Shown here: one piece after another, positions 27,918-35,710 of the stretch
Numbering within the stretch: the first letter of the stretch is position 1
Layout: every line of letters begins with the position of its first letter
Made by a program: the position numbers and the translations under genes
The notes under the pieces: model-generated
Told to the model about the DNA's origin: nothing
What the model saw: only the letters and a program-made list of their open reading frames with translations
The model's database searches: none
Source: Rhodopseudomonas sp. AAP120
Lineage (GTDB): Bacteria > Pseudomonadota > Alphaproteobacteria > Rhizobiales > Xanthobacteraceae
Direction: 5' to 3'
Assembly (NCBI RefSeq): GCF_001295845.1
Contig: NZ_LJIC01000027.1
Location: 1 to 64,000 of the forward strand
DNA length: 64,000 nt

Positions 27918-28493
27918 TCAGGCCTTGTTGCGGGCGGCCAGCGCCAGCGCGATCAGCGACGTGCCGCCGAACACCAGGTTGATGCCGACCAGCAGGCCTA
28001 TCGCCCAGGCGGCCGTGCCGGGCCATCCCGAGATGATGATGAACGCCACCAGGATGTCGAGCACGCCGGCGGCGAGCATCCAGCCCCAGCGCTCCGACAT
28101 CCGGCCGCGATGCTGGAGGGCGTACATGATGGTCGCGACGCCTTCGGCCAGGAAATAGACGCCGATCACGAAGGTGAGGGTGAGGATGCCCTGCACCGGC
28201 TGGGCGATCAGCAGTACGCCGACGATCACTGCCAGAATGGCGGAGATCAGCGACCACCAGAAGCCTGGTGCCTGACGGGCCCAGAAGCTGAAGGCGAGGC
28301 CGGCCACGCCGCTGATCAGGAACAGCCATCCCAGCAGAATGGCAATCGTCAGGCTCGCCAGCAGCGGCAGCAGGATCGCGGCAAAGCCGAAAACCAGCAG
28401 CAGGATGCCCTCGATCAGATAAGCCTTCCAGTGCTTCTGAATCGTCGCGTCGACGGCAGCCTGAAGCCGCTCGGTATCGTTCGGGAGTGTCAT
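27918..28493 (-). CDS. HdeD family membrane protein
   Basis: 191 residues from the ATG preceded by AGGAG (MTLPNDTERLQAA). Six hydrophobic segments in three hairpin pairs, the DUF308/HdeD pattern: YLIEGILLLVFGFAAILLP, LTIAILLGWLFLISGVAGLA, WWSLISAILAVIVGVLLI, ILTLTFVIGVYFLAEGVATI, MLAAGVLDILVAFIII, and a last one near AIGLLVGINLVFGG. E. coli HdeD is linked to acid resistance at high cell density; the biochemical role is unknown. Confidence 0.88.
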   Translation of the reverse strand: MTLPNDTERLQAAVDATIQKHWKAYLIEGILLLVFGFAAILLPLLASLTIAILLGWLFLISGVAGLAFSFWARQAPGFWWSLISAILAVIVGVLLIAQPVQGILTLTFVIGVYFLAEGVATIMYALQHRGRMSERWGWMLAAGVLDILVAFIIISGWPGTAAWAIGLLVGINLVFGGTSLIALALAARNKA

Positions 28494-28760
28494 GTGAATC
28501 TCCTGCACCTTGGACACGACCCGACCATACCTCGCGAATGGTGACGCAACGGAAAATGTTCGGCGCTGATTTGCGCAGGCGGACCGGCGGAGGCGCATGG
28601 GCGTCGGCGCGTTGCCGGGCGACGTCACGACCGTCGCGCTTGGACGCAGACGGTCTCCTGCCTTGCTTTATCTCAACATTCCAACACCTGAATGCGGTAT
28701 AGTGATGTTGCTGGCGATTGGCGCGCAGCTGATTCGCCGGGCTTCTAAGCTGAGGACGTG

Positions 28761-28979
28761 ATGCCCTTGAGGCGAAGACCAGCCTGTACGGTTTGCGGAA
28801 TGCGCACCGCGCTGGCGCGCATCTCTCCCATCGAACTGGTCCATGAGCTGCGCACATTCGAATGCCGAGGCTGTGGCCAGGTCGACCGTTATGCCGTCAA
28901 GGGCGGCCCGGACTCCTATTGGCTGCTGCTATCCGATTCCGGCAGCCCAAGCGCGCGGGCTGACAGCAGCGCCGGCTAA
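28761..28979 (+). CDS. small zinc-ribbon-like protein
   Basis: 72 residues from the ATG after GAGG. Two CxxC pairs, CTVC (Cys9, Cys12) and CRGC (Cys35, Cys38), are spaced as in a zinc ribbon. The stretch ISPIELVHELRTFECRGCGQ is of a type seen in many small rhizobial hypothetical proteins. The C-terminal tail is Ser/Ala rich. Likely metal-binding; partner and role unknown. Confidence 0.6.
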   Translation: MPLRRRPACTVCGMRTALARISPIELVHELRTFECRGCGQVDRYAVKGGPDSYWLLLSDSGSPSARADSSAG

Positions 28980-29188
28980 GTATCTTCAGCCGCGCAAACG
29001 CTACGCTTGATCCGCTTGAGATGGCTTCGATCAGTTGAACGCTGAGCCGGCCGAGGACAGATGATCTGCTGAGCTTGCGGGTCGGCCTGAGCGTGCGGAA
29101 CGTAGTTAACGCGGCTTAACCAACGATGGCTCGCGTCGCGGCCCGAAAGAGGCGCGCAGACTGGCTGAACCAAAATAGCAAGAGGGGA

Positions 29189-29263
29189 TGGCGCTCCCTA
29201 GCGGAATCGAACCGCTCTCTCCACCGTGAAAGGGTGGCGTCCTAACCGATAGACGAAGGGAGC
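29189..29263 (-). tRNA. tRNA-Glu (anticodon TTC)
   Basis: Folds as a complete cloverleaf on the minus strand: acceptor GCTCCCT/AGGGAGC, anticodon stem CCACC/GGTGG around loop CTTTCAC giving TTC, T-loop GGTTCGATTCC, discriminator G and an encoded CCA. Length 75 with CCA. Confidence 0.97.
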
Positions 29264-29544
29264 GAAGCCGCACGGCTGGTGATTCAGATCGGGAATCGCC
29301 GGGCCCGCGGAACGCACGGTCTATAACGCATTCGTCAGCCGGATCAACACGATGTGCCGATCGGCAGGCAGTGCGGCCGTGTCGTCGGGCAGGTCCCGGC
29401 GGCAGCGGCGGGCGAACGTATAGTGGCGTTTGCGCGCCCCGGCAAGTCCGCTGCGCCAAGAACCGAAGATACCCCGAAATTTCGATCAATTTTGCAACGT
29501 TTTTTCAATGTCGCCGACCTAGACCGGCAGCGACGGAGAACGGC

Positions 29545-29802
29545 ATGGCGAGAGAACGCAGCAAACGGGAACAACGCCGATCGGTTCGGCAGAACGGCTG
29601 GATCACGCTCGACGGCGGATTCGCGGCGCGGCCCTGCGAGGTGATCGATCTGTCTGCGACCGGCGCGAAGCTGACCATCGCCGACGCGATATCGCTTGGT
29701 CCCAAGCTGCGCCTGGCGTTCTCGCGCGATGCCCGGACCGGGCGCAATTGCGAAGTCGTCTGGCGCGACGGCACCACCGTCGGGATCAAGTTCGTCACCT
29801 GA
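29545..29802 (+). CDS. PilZ domain-containing protein
   Basis: 85-residue single PilZ domain, a c-di-GMP-binding fold. The N-terminal Arg-rich motif is RREQ-like (KREQRRSVRQ, giving RxxxR), followed by DLSATGAKL, the D/NxSxxG motif, and CEVVWRDGTTVGIKFV as the closing beta strands. Small standalone PilZ proteins act as c-di-GMP effectors on motility or exopolysaccharide systems. The ATG follows CGGAGAACGGC. No diguanylate cyclase is adjacent. Confidence 0.88.
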   Translation: MARERSKREQRRSVRQNGWITLDGGFAARPCEVIDLSATGAKLTIADAISLGPKLRLAFSRDARTGRNCEVVWRDGTTVGIKFVT

Positions 29803-29846
29803 GCCGACGCGGCAACGGCGCAGTCGCCGCAGAATCATCCGCCAGC

Positions 29847-29877
29847 AAAAAAGGCCCCGCTCGAAAGCTGGGCCTTT
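29847..29877 (-). terminator. intrinsic terminator of the 26-codon peptide gene
   Basis: Minus-strand hairpin AAAGGCCC with matching GGGGCCTTTTTT downstream arm, followed by a T-run, about 35 bp after the peptide stop codon. Confidence 0.7.
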
Positions 29878-29910
29878 GTTGATGGTCGTGCGAAGATGTG
29901 GTGGTGGTGA

Positions 29911-29991
29911 TCAGCGGCCGAAGAACAGCCAGAGAAGAATGATCACCGGGATCGGTACACCGAGCATCCAGAGAAGTAGTCCACGTCCCAT
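29911..29991 (-). CDS. 26-residue hydrophobic membrane peptide
   Basis: A very short gene: ATG at 29991, TGA at 29911, encoding a peptide starting MGRGLLLWMLGVPIP and ending in LLWLFFGR. A single hydrophobic helix spans most of it, with Arg at both ends and a central Pro pair. Support: a near-perfect GGAGG ribosome site six bases before the ATG, and an intrinsic terminator just downstream. Similar tiny membrane proteins are known from rhizobia, function unknown. Confidence 0.65.
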   Translation of the reverse strand: MGRGLLLWMLGVPIPVIILLWLFFGR

Positions 29992-30125
29992 TGTCAGCCT
30001 CCGTTGATTTCACAACCAACGCCATCCGATAGCGCTGGTTCCGAGAGGCCGTCAGGTTTTAAACCATAGGGTTGTGGAACAAATCGTCGTCGCGCTGCGC
30101 GCCGCGACGAACTAATCGTCGATGC

Positions 30126-30575
30126 TTACCAGTGGCCCGTGTTCGGCATGGACAGCCACGGCTCCTGCGGCGGCAGCGCCGCGCCTTTCTGCAGGAATTC
30201 GATCGAGTGCAGATCAGGCGAGCGCACGAACGCCATCTGGCCGTCGCGCGGCGGACGGTTGATGGTGATGCCGAGCTTCATCAGCCGCTCGCAGGTCGCG
30301 TAGATGTCGTCCACTTCGTAGGCGAGGTGGCCGAAATAGCGATCCTCGCCGTAGCTCTCTTCGTCCCAATTGTAGGTCAGTTCGATCGTTGGGGCGGGGC
30401 GGCCGGCCGACTGCTTCACCAACTCCTCGTCGTCCGACGCGCACAGAAACACCAGGGTGAAGCGGCCCTTGTCGTTGTCGATGCGACGAACCTCCTTGAG
30501 GCCGAGCGCGTCGCTGAAGAACTTCAGCGCGGCATCGAGATTGCGGACGCGCAGCATGGTGTGCAGGTAACGCAT
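30126..30575 (-). CDS. gloA: lactoylglutathione lyase (glyoxalase I)
   Basis: 149 residues from the ATG giving [14 protein letters not shown]; the upstream frame is not family-like. VOC-superfamily metalloenzyme that isomerises the glutathione hemithioacetal of methylglyoxal. Metal ligands by alignment with E. coli GloA: His5 (LHTMLRV), Glu in IELTYNW, His in YFGHLAYEV and Glu in DLHSIEFLQ. The first segment [19 protein letters not shown] matches the family closely. Slightly longer than E. coli GloA at the C-terminus. Divergent from the sirtuin gene. Confidence 0.92.
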   Translation of the reverse strand: MRYLHTMLRVRNLDAALKFFSDALGLKEVRRIDNDKGRFTLVFLCASDDEELVKQSAGRPAPTIELTYNWDEESYGEDRYFGHLAYEVDDIYATCERLMKLGITINRPPRDGQMAFVRSPDLHSIEFLQKGAALPPQEPWLSMPNTGHW

Positions 30576-30793
30576 TTGGTCTTGATCTCCAGTGAGGCGA
30601 TGGCTTCGATCTTGCGACGAAAGCGCGGTGATTGAAAGCGCCGGCGGCCGGCTGCGCGGGGAATGCGGCGCGCATGGCGCGGAGCGATCGGCAAACCGGG
30701 CCCCGCAGCAGTGCTGCGGAGCCCTTCGCTGATCGGCAATCGCGTGCATGGGGAGTGCGGCGAAAAAGCAACTCGCGCGGAGGTCCGCCGACG

Positions 30794-30829
30794 AAAAAGA
30801 GCCCCGCCTTGGAGGGCACGGGGCTCTTT
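30794..30829 (-). terminator. strong orphan intrinsic terminator
   Basis: A perfect 11-bp stem AAAGAGCCCCG/CGGGGCTCTTT with a 12-nt loop, followed on the minus strand by TTTTT. No protein gene ends here on that strand. Confidence 0.8.
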
Positions 30830-30885
30830 CGGGGGAGGTCATCCGTAGAGACACTCAGACTATCGGCGTGGTCACTCACGGTTGC
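30794..30885 (-). ncRNA. candidate small RNA ending at an orphan terminator
   Basis: Inferred from the terminator at 30794-30829 having no upstream protein gene on the minus strand. The roughly 55 nt before the terminator stem include ACCTCCCCCGA, an anti-Shine-Dalgarno-like CCUCC motif of the kind exposed in many alphaproteobacterial small RNAs. The 5' end is a guess; no promoter was identified. Confidence 0.35.
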
Positions 30886-31091
30886 AATTCAAAAAAATGT
30901 GGGGTCGAATCCGAGCATGCGGAACCGGGGCGTTTGCGTCCCGTTCGAGTCCTCGACAGTTCGTCGCGCCCCGTTGTCGGCTCGCAGCCGGCTTGCGACG
31001 CAGGTGGCGAACTGCGATGGACCGATCTCCGATGGACTGGTCTACCGTGGATCGCCAGTCGTGCGTCGACGTGTTTCGGAATGCAGCAGCC

Positions 31092-31853
31092 ATGATCGCA
31101 CCCGACCTTCGCAGCGGAGTTGAACAGCTCGGCGACATGATCGCGCATGCCAGGGTGATCGTGCCGTTCACCGGGGCGGGGATCTCGACCGAATCCGGCA
31201 TCCCGGACTTCCGTTCGCCAGGCGGGCTGTGGACCCGCAATCGCCCGATCCCGTTCGAGGAGTTCGTGGCGCGGCAGGATGCGCGTGACGAGGCCTGGCG
31301 GCGCCGGTTCGCCATGGACTCGACCTTCGCGGCGGCACGGCCGGGCCGCGGCCATCGGGCGCTTGCCGCGCTCTACAAGGCCGGCAAGATCCCGGCGGTG
31401 GTGACGCAGAACATCGACAACCTGCACCAGGCGTCCGGCTTTGCGCCGCAGGATGTGGTCGAACTCCACGGCAACACCACCTACGCGCGCTGCATCGGCT
31501 GCGGCAAACGCCACGAACTCGACTGGGTGCGTCAATGGTTCGAGCGCACCCGCAATGCGCCGCATTGCACCGTCTGCGACGAGCCGGTGAAGACTGCGAC
31601 GGTGTCGTTCGGCCAGGCGATGCCGCCTGACGAAATGCGCCGCGCCACCGAACTCGCACAGCACTGCGATCTGTTTCTGGCGATCGGCTCGTCGCTGGTG
31701 GTGTGGCCGGCCGCGGGCTTTCCGATGCTCGCCAAAGAGTCCGGCGCCAAGCTGGTGATCATCAACAACGAGCCGACCGATCAGGACGACATCGCCGATC
31801 TGGTGATCCGCGCCGACATCGGCGAGACGCTCGGACCATTCGTCGGAAACTGA
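31092..31853 (+). CDS. cobB: NAD-dependent protein deacylase, sirtuin family
   Basis: 253 residues from the ATG giving MIAPDLRSG (an ATG 75 bp upstream is possible; neither has a strong ribosome site). Sirtuins remove acyl groups from lysines using NAD+. FTGAGISTESGIPDFRSPGG is the NAD-binding GAGxS motif, TQNIDNLHQASG the catalytic segment, and VELHGN carries the catalytic His. Zinc is bound by CIGC and CTVC pairs. IGSSLVVWPAAGFPMLA and INNEPTDQDDIADL complete the Rossmann domain. Confidence 0.93.
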   Translation: MIAPDLRSGVEQLGDMIAHARVIVPFTGAGISTESGIPDFRSPGGLWTRNRPIPFEEFVARQDARDEAWRRRFAMDSTFAAARPGRGHRALAALYKAGKIPAVVTQNIDNLHQASGFAPQDVVELHGNTTYARCIGCGKRHELDWVRQWFERTRNAPHCTVCDEPVKTATVSFGQAMPPDEMRRATELAQHCDLFLAIGSSLVVWPAAGFPMLAKESGAKLVIINNEPTDQDDIADLVIRADIGETLGPFVGN

Positions 31854-32056
31854 ATCCCCGTATGATTCGCAGGTAATCAACCCTGTTCATAGTCGTTGTC
31901 GCCCGCGTTTTTTATCTTTGCCGAGCGGGCCGGGGTGTTATCTTCGAATCACAGATTCGCGGCGGCACGATCCTGATAAGTCTCTGCACCAAAGATCACG
32001 GATTGCTGGCGCCGCATAAGCGGCATGATGTTTTTTGACGCGCGGGGTCCGGGGTC

Positions 32057-32704
32057 ATGGGGTCGGACGGATTTGAGTCCAAAAAGCCAGGCGGCATGCC
32101 GGCAGTCGGCGTCGGACGGCCGGTGGCCGTCGAGTTCGCGCATCGCGACGGCGTCGGCAGTGCCTTCGCCGGGCTCGGTGACTCCGCCAGTCTGGTCGAG
32201 ATCAGCGGCGTGATCAAATGGTTCGACGCCTCGAAGGGCTACGGCTTCATCGTCCCCGACAACGGCGCCGCAGATGTGCTGCTGCACGTCACGGTGCTGC
32301 GCCGCGACGGCTATCAGACCGCCTATGAGGGCGCCCGCATCGTCGTCGAATGCGTGCAGCGGGCCAAGGGCTATCAGGCGTTCCGTGTCGTCTCGATGGA
32401 TGAATCCACCGCGATTCATCCGGCGCAGATGCTGCCGGCCCGCACCCATGTCAGCGTCACGCCGACCAGCGGGCTCGAGCGCGCGCAGGTGAAGTGGTTC
32501 AACCGGCTGCGCGGCTTCGGCTTCCTCACCTGCGGCGAGGGCACGCCCGACATCTTCGTGCATATGGAAACCCTGCGCCGCTACGGCATGACCGAGCTGC
32601 GGCCCGGTCAGTACGTGCTGGTCCGGTTCGGGCCGGGCTCCAAGGGCATGATGGCCGCCGAAATCCAGCCGGAACACGGCGCGCCGGGGCTGTCGTCGCA
32701 CTGA
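32057..32704 (+). CDS. protein with two cold-shock domains
   Basis: 215 residues. Two CspA-like OB domains: the first near 50-115 with GVIKWFDASKGYGFIVPD and DVLLHVTVLRRDGY, the second near 140-205 with QVKWFNRLRGFGFLTCGEG and DIFVHMETLRRYGM. KGYGFI and RGFGFL are RNP1 and DIFVH is RNP2 of nucleic-acid-binding cold-shock proteins. The ~50-residue N-terminal part is unordered-looking. Such tandem-CSD proteins are common in Rhizobiales and probably bind RNA. The order CSD-DUF192-tRNA-Pro follows downstream. Confidence 0.9.
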   Translation: MGSDGFESKKPGGMPAVGVGRPVAVEFAHRDGVGSAFAGLGDSASLVEISGVIKWFDASKGYGFIVPDNGAADVLLHVTVLRRDGYQTAYEGARIVVECVQRAKGYQAFRVVSMDESTAIHPAQMLPARTHVSVTPTSGLERAQVKWFNRLRGFGFLTCGEGTPDIFVHMETLRRYGMTELRPGQYVLVRFGPGSKGMMAAEIQPEHGAPGLSSH

Positions 32705-32737
32705 GCGGCCGATCGACGGACTGATCACGCGAGCCCG

Positions 32738-32822
32738 TCTTGGCCGGGCTTGTCCCGCGTCCATGCCTTTTCATATCGACCGCTGCAAGACGTGGATGCC
32801 CGGCGTGAGGCCGGACATGACG
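32738..32822. repeat. dispersed palindromic repeat, family C
   Basis: Begins GTCTTGGCCGGGCTTGTCCCG and ends GGCCGGACATGACG, with an internal CGTGGATGCCCGGC segment. The same plan is seen at 39354-39441. Lies between the cold-shock and DUF192 genes. Confidence 0.8.
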
Positions 32823-32992
32823 CGCCAAGATGCTTGTGCCCGTTGTCCGCGGTCAGGCCGGCCGGATAGCCATCCCCAATTTGTGATCCGCTCCGCGCGA
32901 TGATCGGCGGATCCAGCTCGCGGGCTCTGGCATTCCGCAGGGGGACCGGGCTAGGGTCGGCCGATCCTTTCCGCATGCGAACAGGCTGCCCG

Positions 32993-33469
32993 ATGATTGG
33001 CTACGGACTTCGATGGACCCGCGCGTGGAGCGCGCTCGCCGCTGTGCTGATGTTGTGCGCCTTTGCGGCGGGCGAGGCGCGCGCGGCGAAGATGGAAACG
33101 CTGGAGATCGCCAGCCAGACCGGCGTGCACGTCTTCAGCGTCGAGATCGCGACCACGGAGAAGGAGCGCGAAACCGGCCTGATGTATCGCAAGGAGCTGC
33201 CCGACGGGCAGGGGATGCTGTTCGACTTCCGCCCCGAGCAGCAGGTCTCGATGTGGATGAAGAACACTTACGTCTCGCTCGACATGATCTTCATCCGCGC
33301 CGATGGCCGAATCCTGCGCATCGCCGAGAACACCGAGCCGATGTCGACCCGGATCATCGCGTCCGGGGGCCCGGTCGCCGGGGTGCTGGAAGTGGTCGCC
33401 GGCACCGCCAAGAAGCTCGGCATCGCCCCGGGCGACCGGGTCGGGCACCCGCTGTTCAAGGGGCGCTGA
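32993..33469 (+). CDS. DUF192 family exported protein
   Basis: 158 residues with an N-terminal signal peptide (WSALAAVLMLCAFAAGEARA). The rest is a DUF192 domain, about 110 residues: ATTEKERETGLMYRKELPDG, MWMKNTYVSLDMIFIRADG and RIAENTEPMSTRII, with VLEVVAGTAKKLGIAPGD at the end. The family has a small beta-barrel fold and no firmly established function. I chose the ATG giving MIGYGLRWTR; the frame is open further upstream. Confidence 0.88.
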   Translation: MIGYGLRWTRAWSALAAVLMLCAFAAGEARAAKMETLEIASQTGVHVFSVEIATTEKERETGLMYRKELPDGQGMLFDFRPEQQVSMWMKNTYVSLDMIFIRADGRILRIAENTEPMSTRIIASGGPVAGVLEVVAGTAKKLGIAPGDRVGHPLFKGR

Positions 33470-33525
33470 AGCGGCGGCTTGATGGGCTGGGCTGAAGCGT
33501 GTATCGACGGCTCATCGACACGGCC

Positions 33526-33602
33526 CGGGGTATAGCGCAGCCTGGTAGCGCGGCAGTTTTGGGTACTGCAGGTCGTTGGTTCGAATCCAGCTGCCCCGAC
33601 CA
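33526..33602 (+). tRNA. tRNA-Pro (anticodon TGG)
   Basis: Complete cloverleaf: acceptor CGGGGTA with pairing CTGCCCCG arm, D-arm GCGCAGCCTGGTAGCGC, anticodon stem GCAGT/ACTGC around TTTGGGT giving TGG, T-arm GTTGGTTCGAATCCAGC, ending ACCA. Length 77. Confidence 0.97.
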
Positions 33603-33662
33603 GTGTTTGAGCCGCTCTACGGCAGCGCCGCGGGGCTGAGAGCCCGCTTCCGCTTTCGATCG

Positions 33663-34922
33663 TCAGCCTGGCCCGGCACCCGCCGAGGACGCCGTCTGCG
33701 CAGGGGGCACGGCTGCCCCATCCGCATCCGCTGCTGCGACGCTCGCTGCGGAGGCGGCCATGCCGGCCGGTTGGGCGACCGCAGCCTTGGCGGCCGCGGG
33801 CTTCAGCGGTTTGTCCTGCTTCTTCGACCAGGTGATGTAATAGGCGACCACCGTCATCAGCGCGATGCCGGAGACGCTGACGACGATCTGCGCCAGCAGC
33901 GAGCCCGAGCTCATCAGCAGCTCGAAATGCGCCACGAAGGACAGGAAGACGCCGACGCAGAACACCGCGAGCGACTGCTGGCCGCATTTGATCAGCGGAT
34001 CGAACACCTTCCATTCCAACCCGGCCCAATCCTTCGGCACGAAGCGGATCACCAGCACGACCAGCACGGCGAAATGCAGGAACCGATAGGGCGCGAGGTT
34101 GGTCTTGTCGTTGGGATTGAAGGCGTCGAACAGCCAGGTCGGGAACAACTCGCCGAACGCCGGAAACCGGCCGGCCATCGTCATCACCAGCGCGAACAGC
34201 ATGTAGGCGATGCAGAACCACAGCATGGCGTTGGAATTGATGATCGAGCGCGAGCGGGTGGTGCCGCCGAGCGCGCACCAGGCGCCGAACACGAACAGCA
34301 GCTGCCAGCAGAACGGGTTGAAGTACCAAGTGCCGGCCGGATAGGCGGGCAAATTCCAGCCGAAATGCCGCGCCGCAAAGTACAGCGTGAACGAGGCGAT
34401 CATCACCGCATCGGGCCGGCGCAGCATCAGCCACAGCACCGGCGGAAACAGCCCCATCAGCACGATGTAGAGTGGCAGCACGTCGAGATTGACGGGCTTG
34501 AACTTCAGCAGGAGCCCTTGGCGCAGCGTCTCGATCGGGCTGTCGACCAGGCCCGCGACGTTGAACTCGTTGATGATGTCGGGATCGCTGAAGCGCTGCG
34601 CGACGAAGCCGATCGCCACGATGTAGATCACGAACAGCACGATGTGGGCGACATAGAGCTGCCAGACCCGCTTGGTCAGGCGCGTGCCGCCGACGATGAA
34701 GCCGCGCTCCAGCATCATCTTGGCGTAGACGAACGAGGCGGTGTAGCCGGAGATGAAGACGAACAGATCGGCGGCGTCGGAAAAGCCGTAGTTCCGGGTG
34801 GTGATCCAGTTCACCACGTTGTCAGGGATGTGATCCAGGTAGATCGCCCAGTTGGCGACCCCGCGAAACAGGTCCAGCCGCAGGTCGCGCCCTTTTCCGG
34901 GCAGAATGGCCTGAATTTGCAT
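33663..34922 (-). CDS. OpgC domain-containing membrane protein
   Basis: 419 residues with about ten membrane segments. The N-terminus RDLRLDLFRGVANWAIYLDHI, then TRNYGFSDAADLFVFISGYT, is the OpgC signature (acyltransferase-like, related to OpgC which succinylates osmoregulated periplasmic glucans). WYFNPFCWQLLFVFGAWCA is a second conserved segment. The C-terminal ~35 residues are Ala-rich and soluble. No opgG/opgH lies nearby. A modification of a periplasmic glucan or other envelope sugar is inferred from the family. Confidence 0.88.
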   Translation of the reverse strand: MQIQAILPGKGRDLRLDLFRGVANWAIYLDHIPDNVVNWITTRNYGFSDAADLFVFISGYTASFVYAKMMLERGFIVGGTRLTKRVWQLYVAHIVLFVIYIVAIGFVAQRFSDPDIINEFNVAGLVDSPIETLRQGLLLKFKPVNLDVLPLYIVLMGLFPPVLWLMLRRPDAVMIASFTLYFAARHFGWNLPAYPAGTWYFNPFCWQLLFVFGAWCALGGTTRSRSIINSNAMLWFCIAYMLFALVMTMAGRFPAFGELFPTWLFDAFNPNDKTNLAPYRFLHFAVLVVLVIRFVPKDWAGLEWKVFDPLIKCGQQSLAVFCVGVFLSFVAHFELLMSSGSLLAQIVVSVSGIALMTVVAYYITWSKKQDKPLKPAAAKAAVAQPAGMAASAASVAAADADGAAVPPAQTASSAGAGPG

Positions 34923-35141
34923 GAGGCGGTTCGTCCGTCTTTGTTCGGAAGCCTATGTGGTCCAGGACTGCTCGATTGTCACGACGCCGGGGACAGAATA
35001 TACCCAATCAGGACTGGAAATCGCCAAGCAGGGCAACACGTGTGCGGGGCCTGACAACGGCCGCGCTCCGGGAACGTTACACGATGAGCCGCGCTTTCAC
35101 CAAACCACCGCAATGCCGCAGCTGACAGGCCAGAACCTTCG

Positions 35142-35447
35142 ATGACCGCACGGATTTTCAAGCCCGCCAAGAACGCCATGCAGTCCGGGACCGCGAAGAC
35201 GCGGGAATGGCAGCTCGACTACGAGCCCGAAGTGCCCCGGCAGATCGAACCGCTGATGGGCTGGACCTCGTCCAGCGACATGCAGCAGCAGATCAGCCTG
35301 CATTTCCACACCCGCGAGGAGGCCATCGCCTATTGCGAGCGCGAGGGCATTCCCTACCAGGTGATCGAGCCGAAGCCGTCCGAGCGTCGCCGCGCCGCCT
35401 ATGCGGATAATTTCGCGTTCCGCCGTCCGGAGCCGTGGACGCACTAA
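35142..35447 (+). CDS. NADH dehydrogenase (complex I) NDUFS4-like accessory subunit
   Basis: 101 residues, full length for the alphaproteobacterial homologue of mitochondrial NDUFS4 (ETC complex I subunit). ARIFKPAKNAMQSG, WQLDYEPEVPRQIEPLMGW, SLHFHTREEAIAYCEREG, and PYQVIEPKP are typical of the family, as is YADNFAFRRPEPWTH at the C-terminus. It stabilises complex I at the cytoplasmic face. The gene is not linked to a nuo operon here, which is the usual state for this subunit. Confidence 0.92.
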   Translation: MTARIFKPAKNAMQSGTAKTREWQLDYEPEVPRQIEPLMGWTSSSDMQQQISLHFHTREEAIAYCEREGIPYQVIEPKPSERRRAAYADNFAFRRPEPWTH

Positions 35448-35710
35448 ATCGGGGCGCCCACTCGCGTTCGTAGACTGGTGCTTCGGCGGCGATTCGCTGC
35501 CCGCAACCCAGCGCACACCACGTTTTTATCCGGCCGGGCAGATCATTCGCCCGGCCGTATGACTTCTCGGCACAAGCCCCACTTGCGGCGGTTTGCTAGC
35601 CTGCTCGCATCAGTCGGATCACGCGAGGTTAGGGTTGCGTCCCGCGCCTGCGCGGTGACACCATGCACCCAACGCTTCGCCCGAAGCGAACCAGAACTGC
35701 CGGAAACGCC

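Larger units (their letters stand above)
30576..31091. other. intergenic region between gloA and sirtuin genes
   Basis: 516 bp with no supported protein gene. It contains the strong minus-strand terminator at 30794-30829 and the small RNA candidate listed separately. Frames across it encode Arg/Ser-rich low-complexity sequence. Short tRNA T-loop-like strings near 30901 and 30942 do not extend to cloverleafs. Confidence 0.5.

Noticed and set aside
30897-30960. tRNA- or tmRNA-like T-loop strings (GGTCGAATCC, GTTCGAGTCC)
   Set aside because: Flanking bases do not pair into T-stems or a cloverleaf.
34921-35145. 74-codon frame between the OpgC-like and NDUFS4-like genes
   Set aside because: No family-like sequence or ribosome site; likely part of the divergent promoter region.
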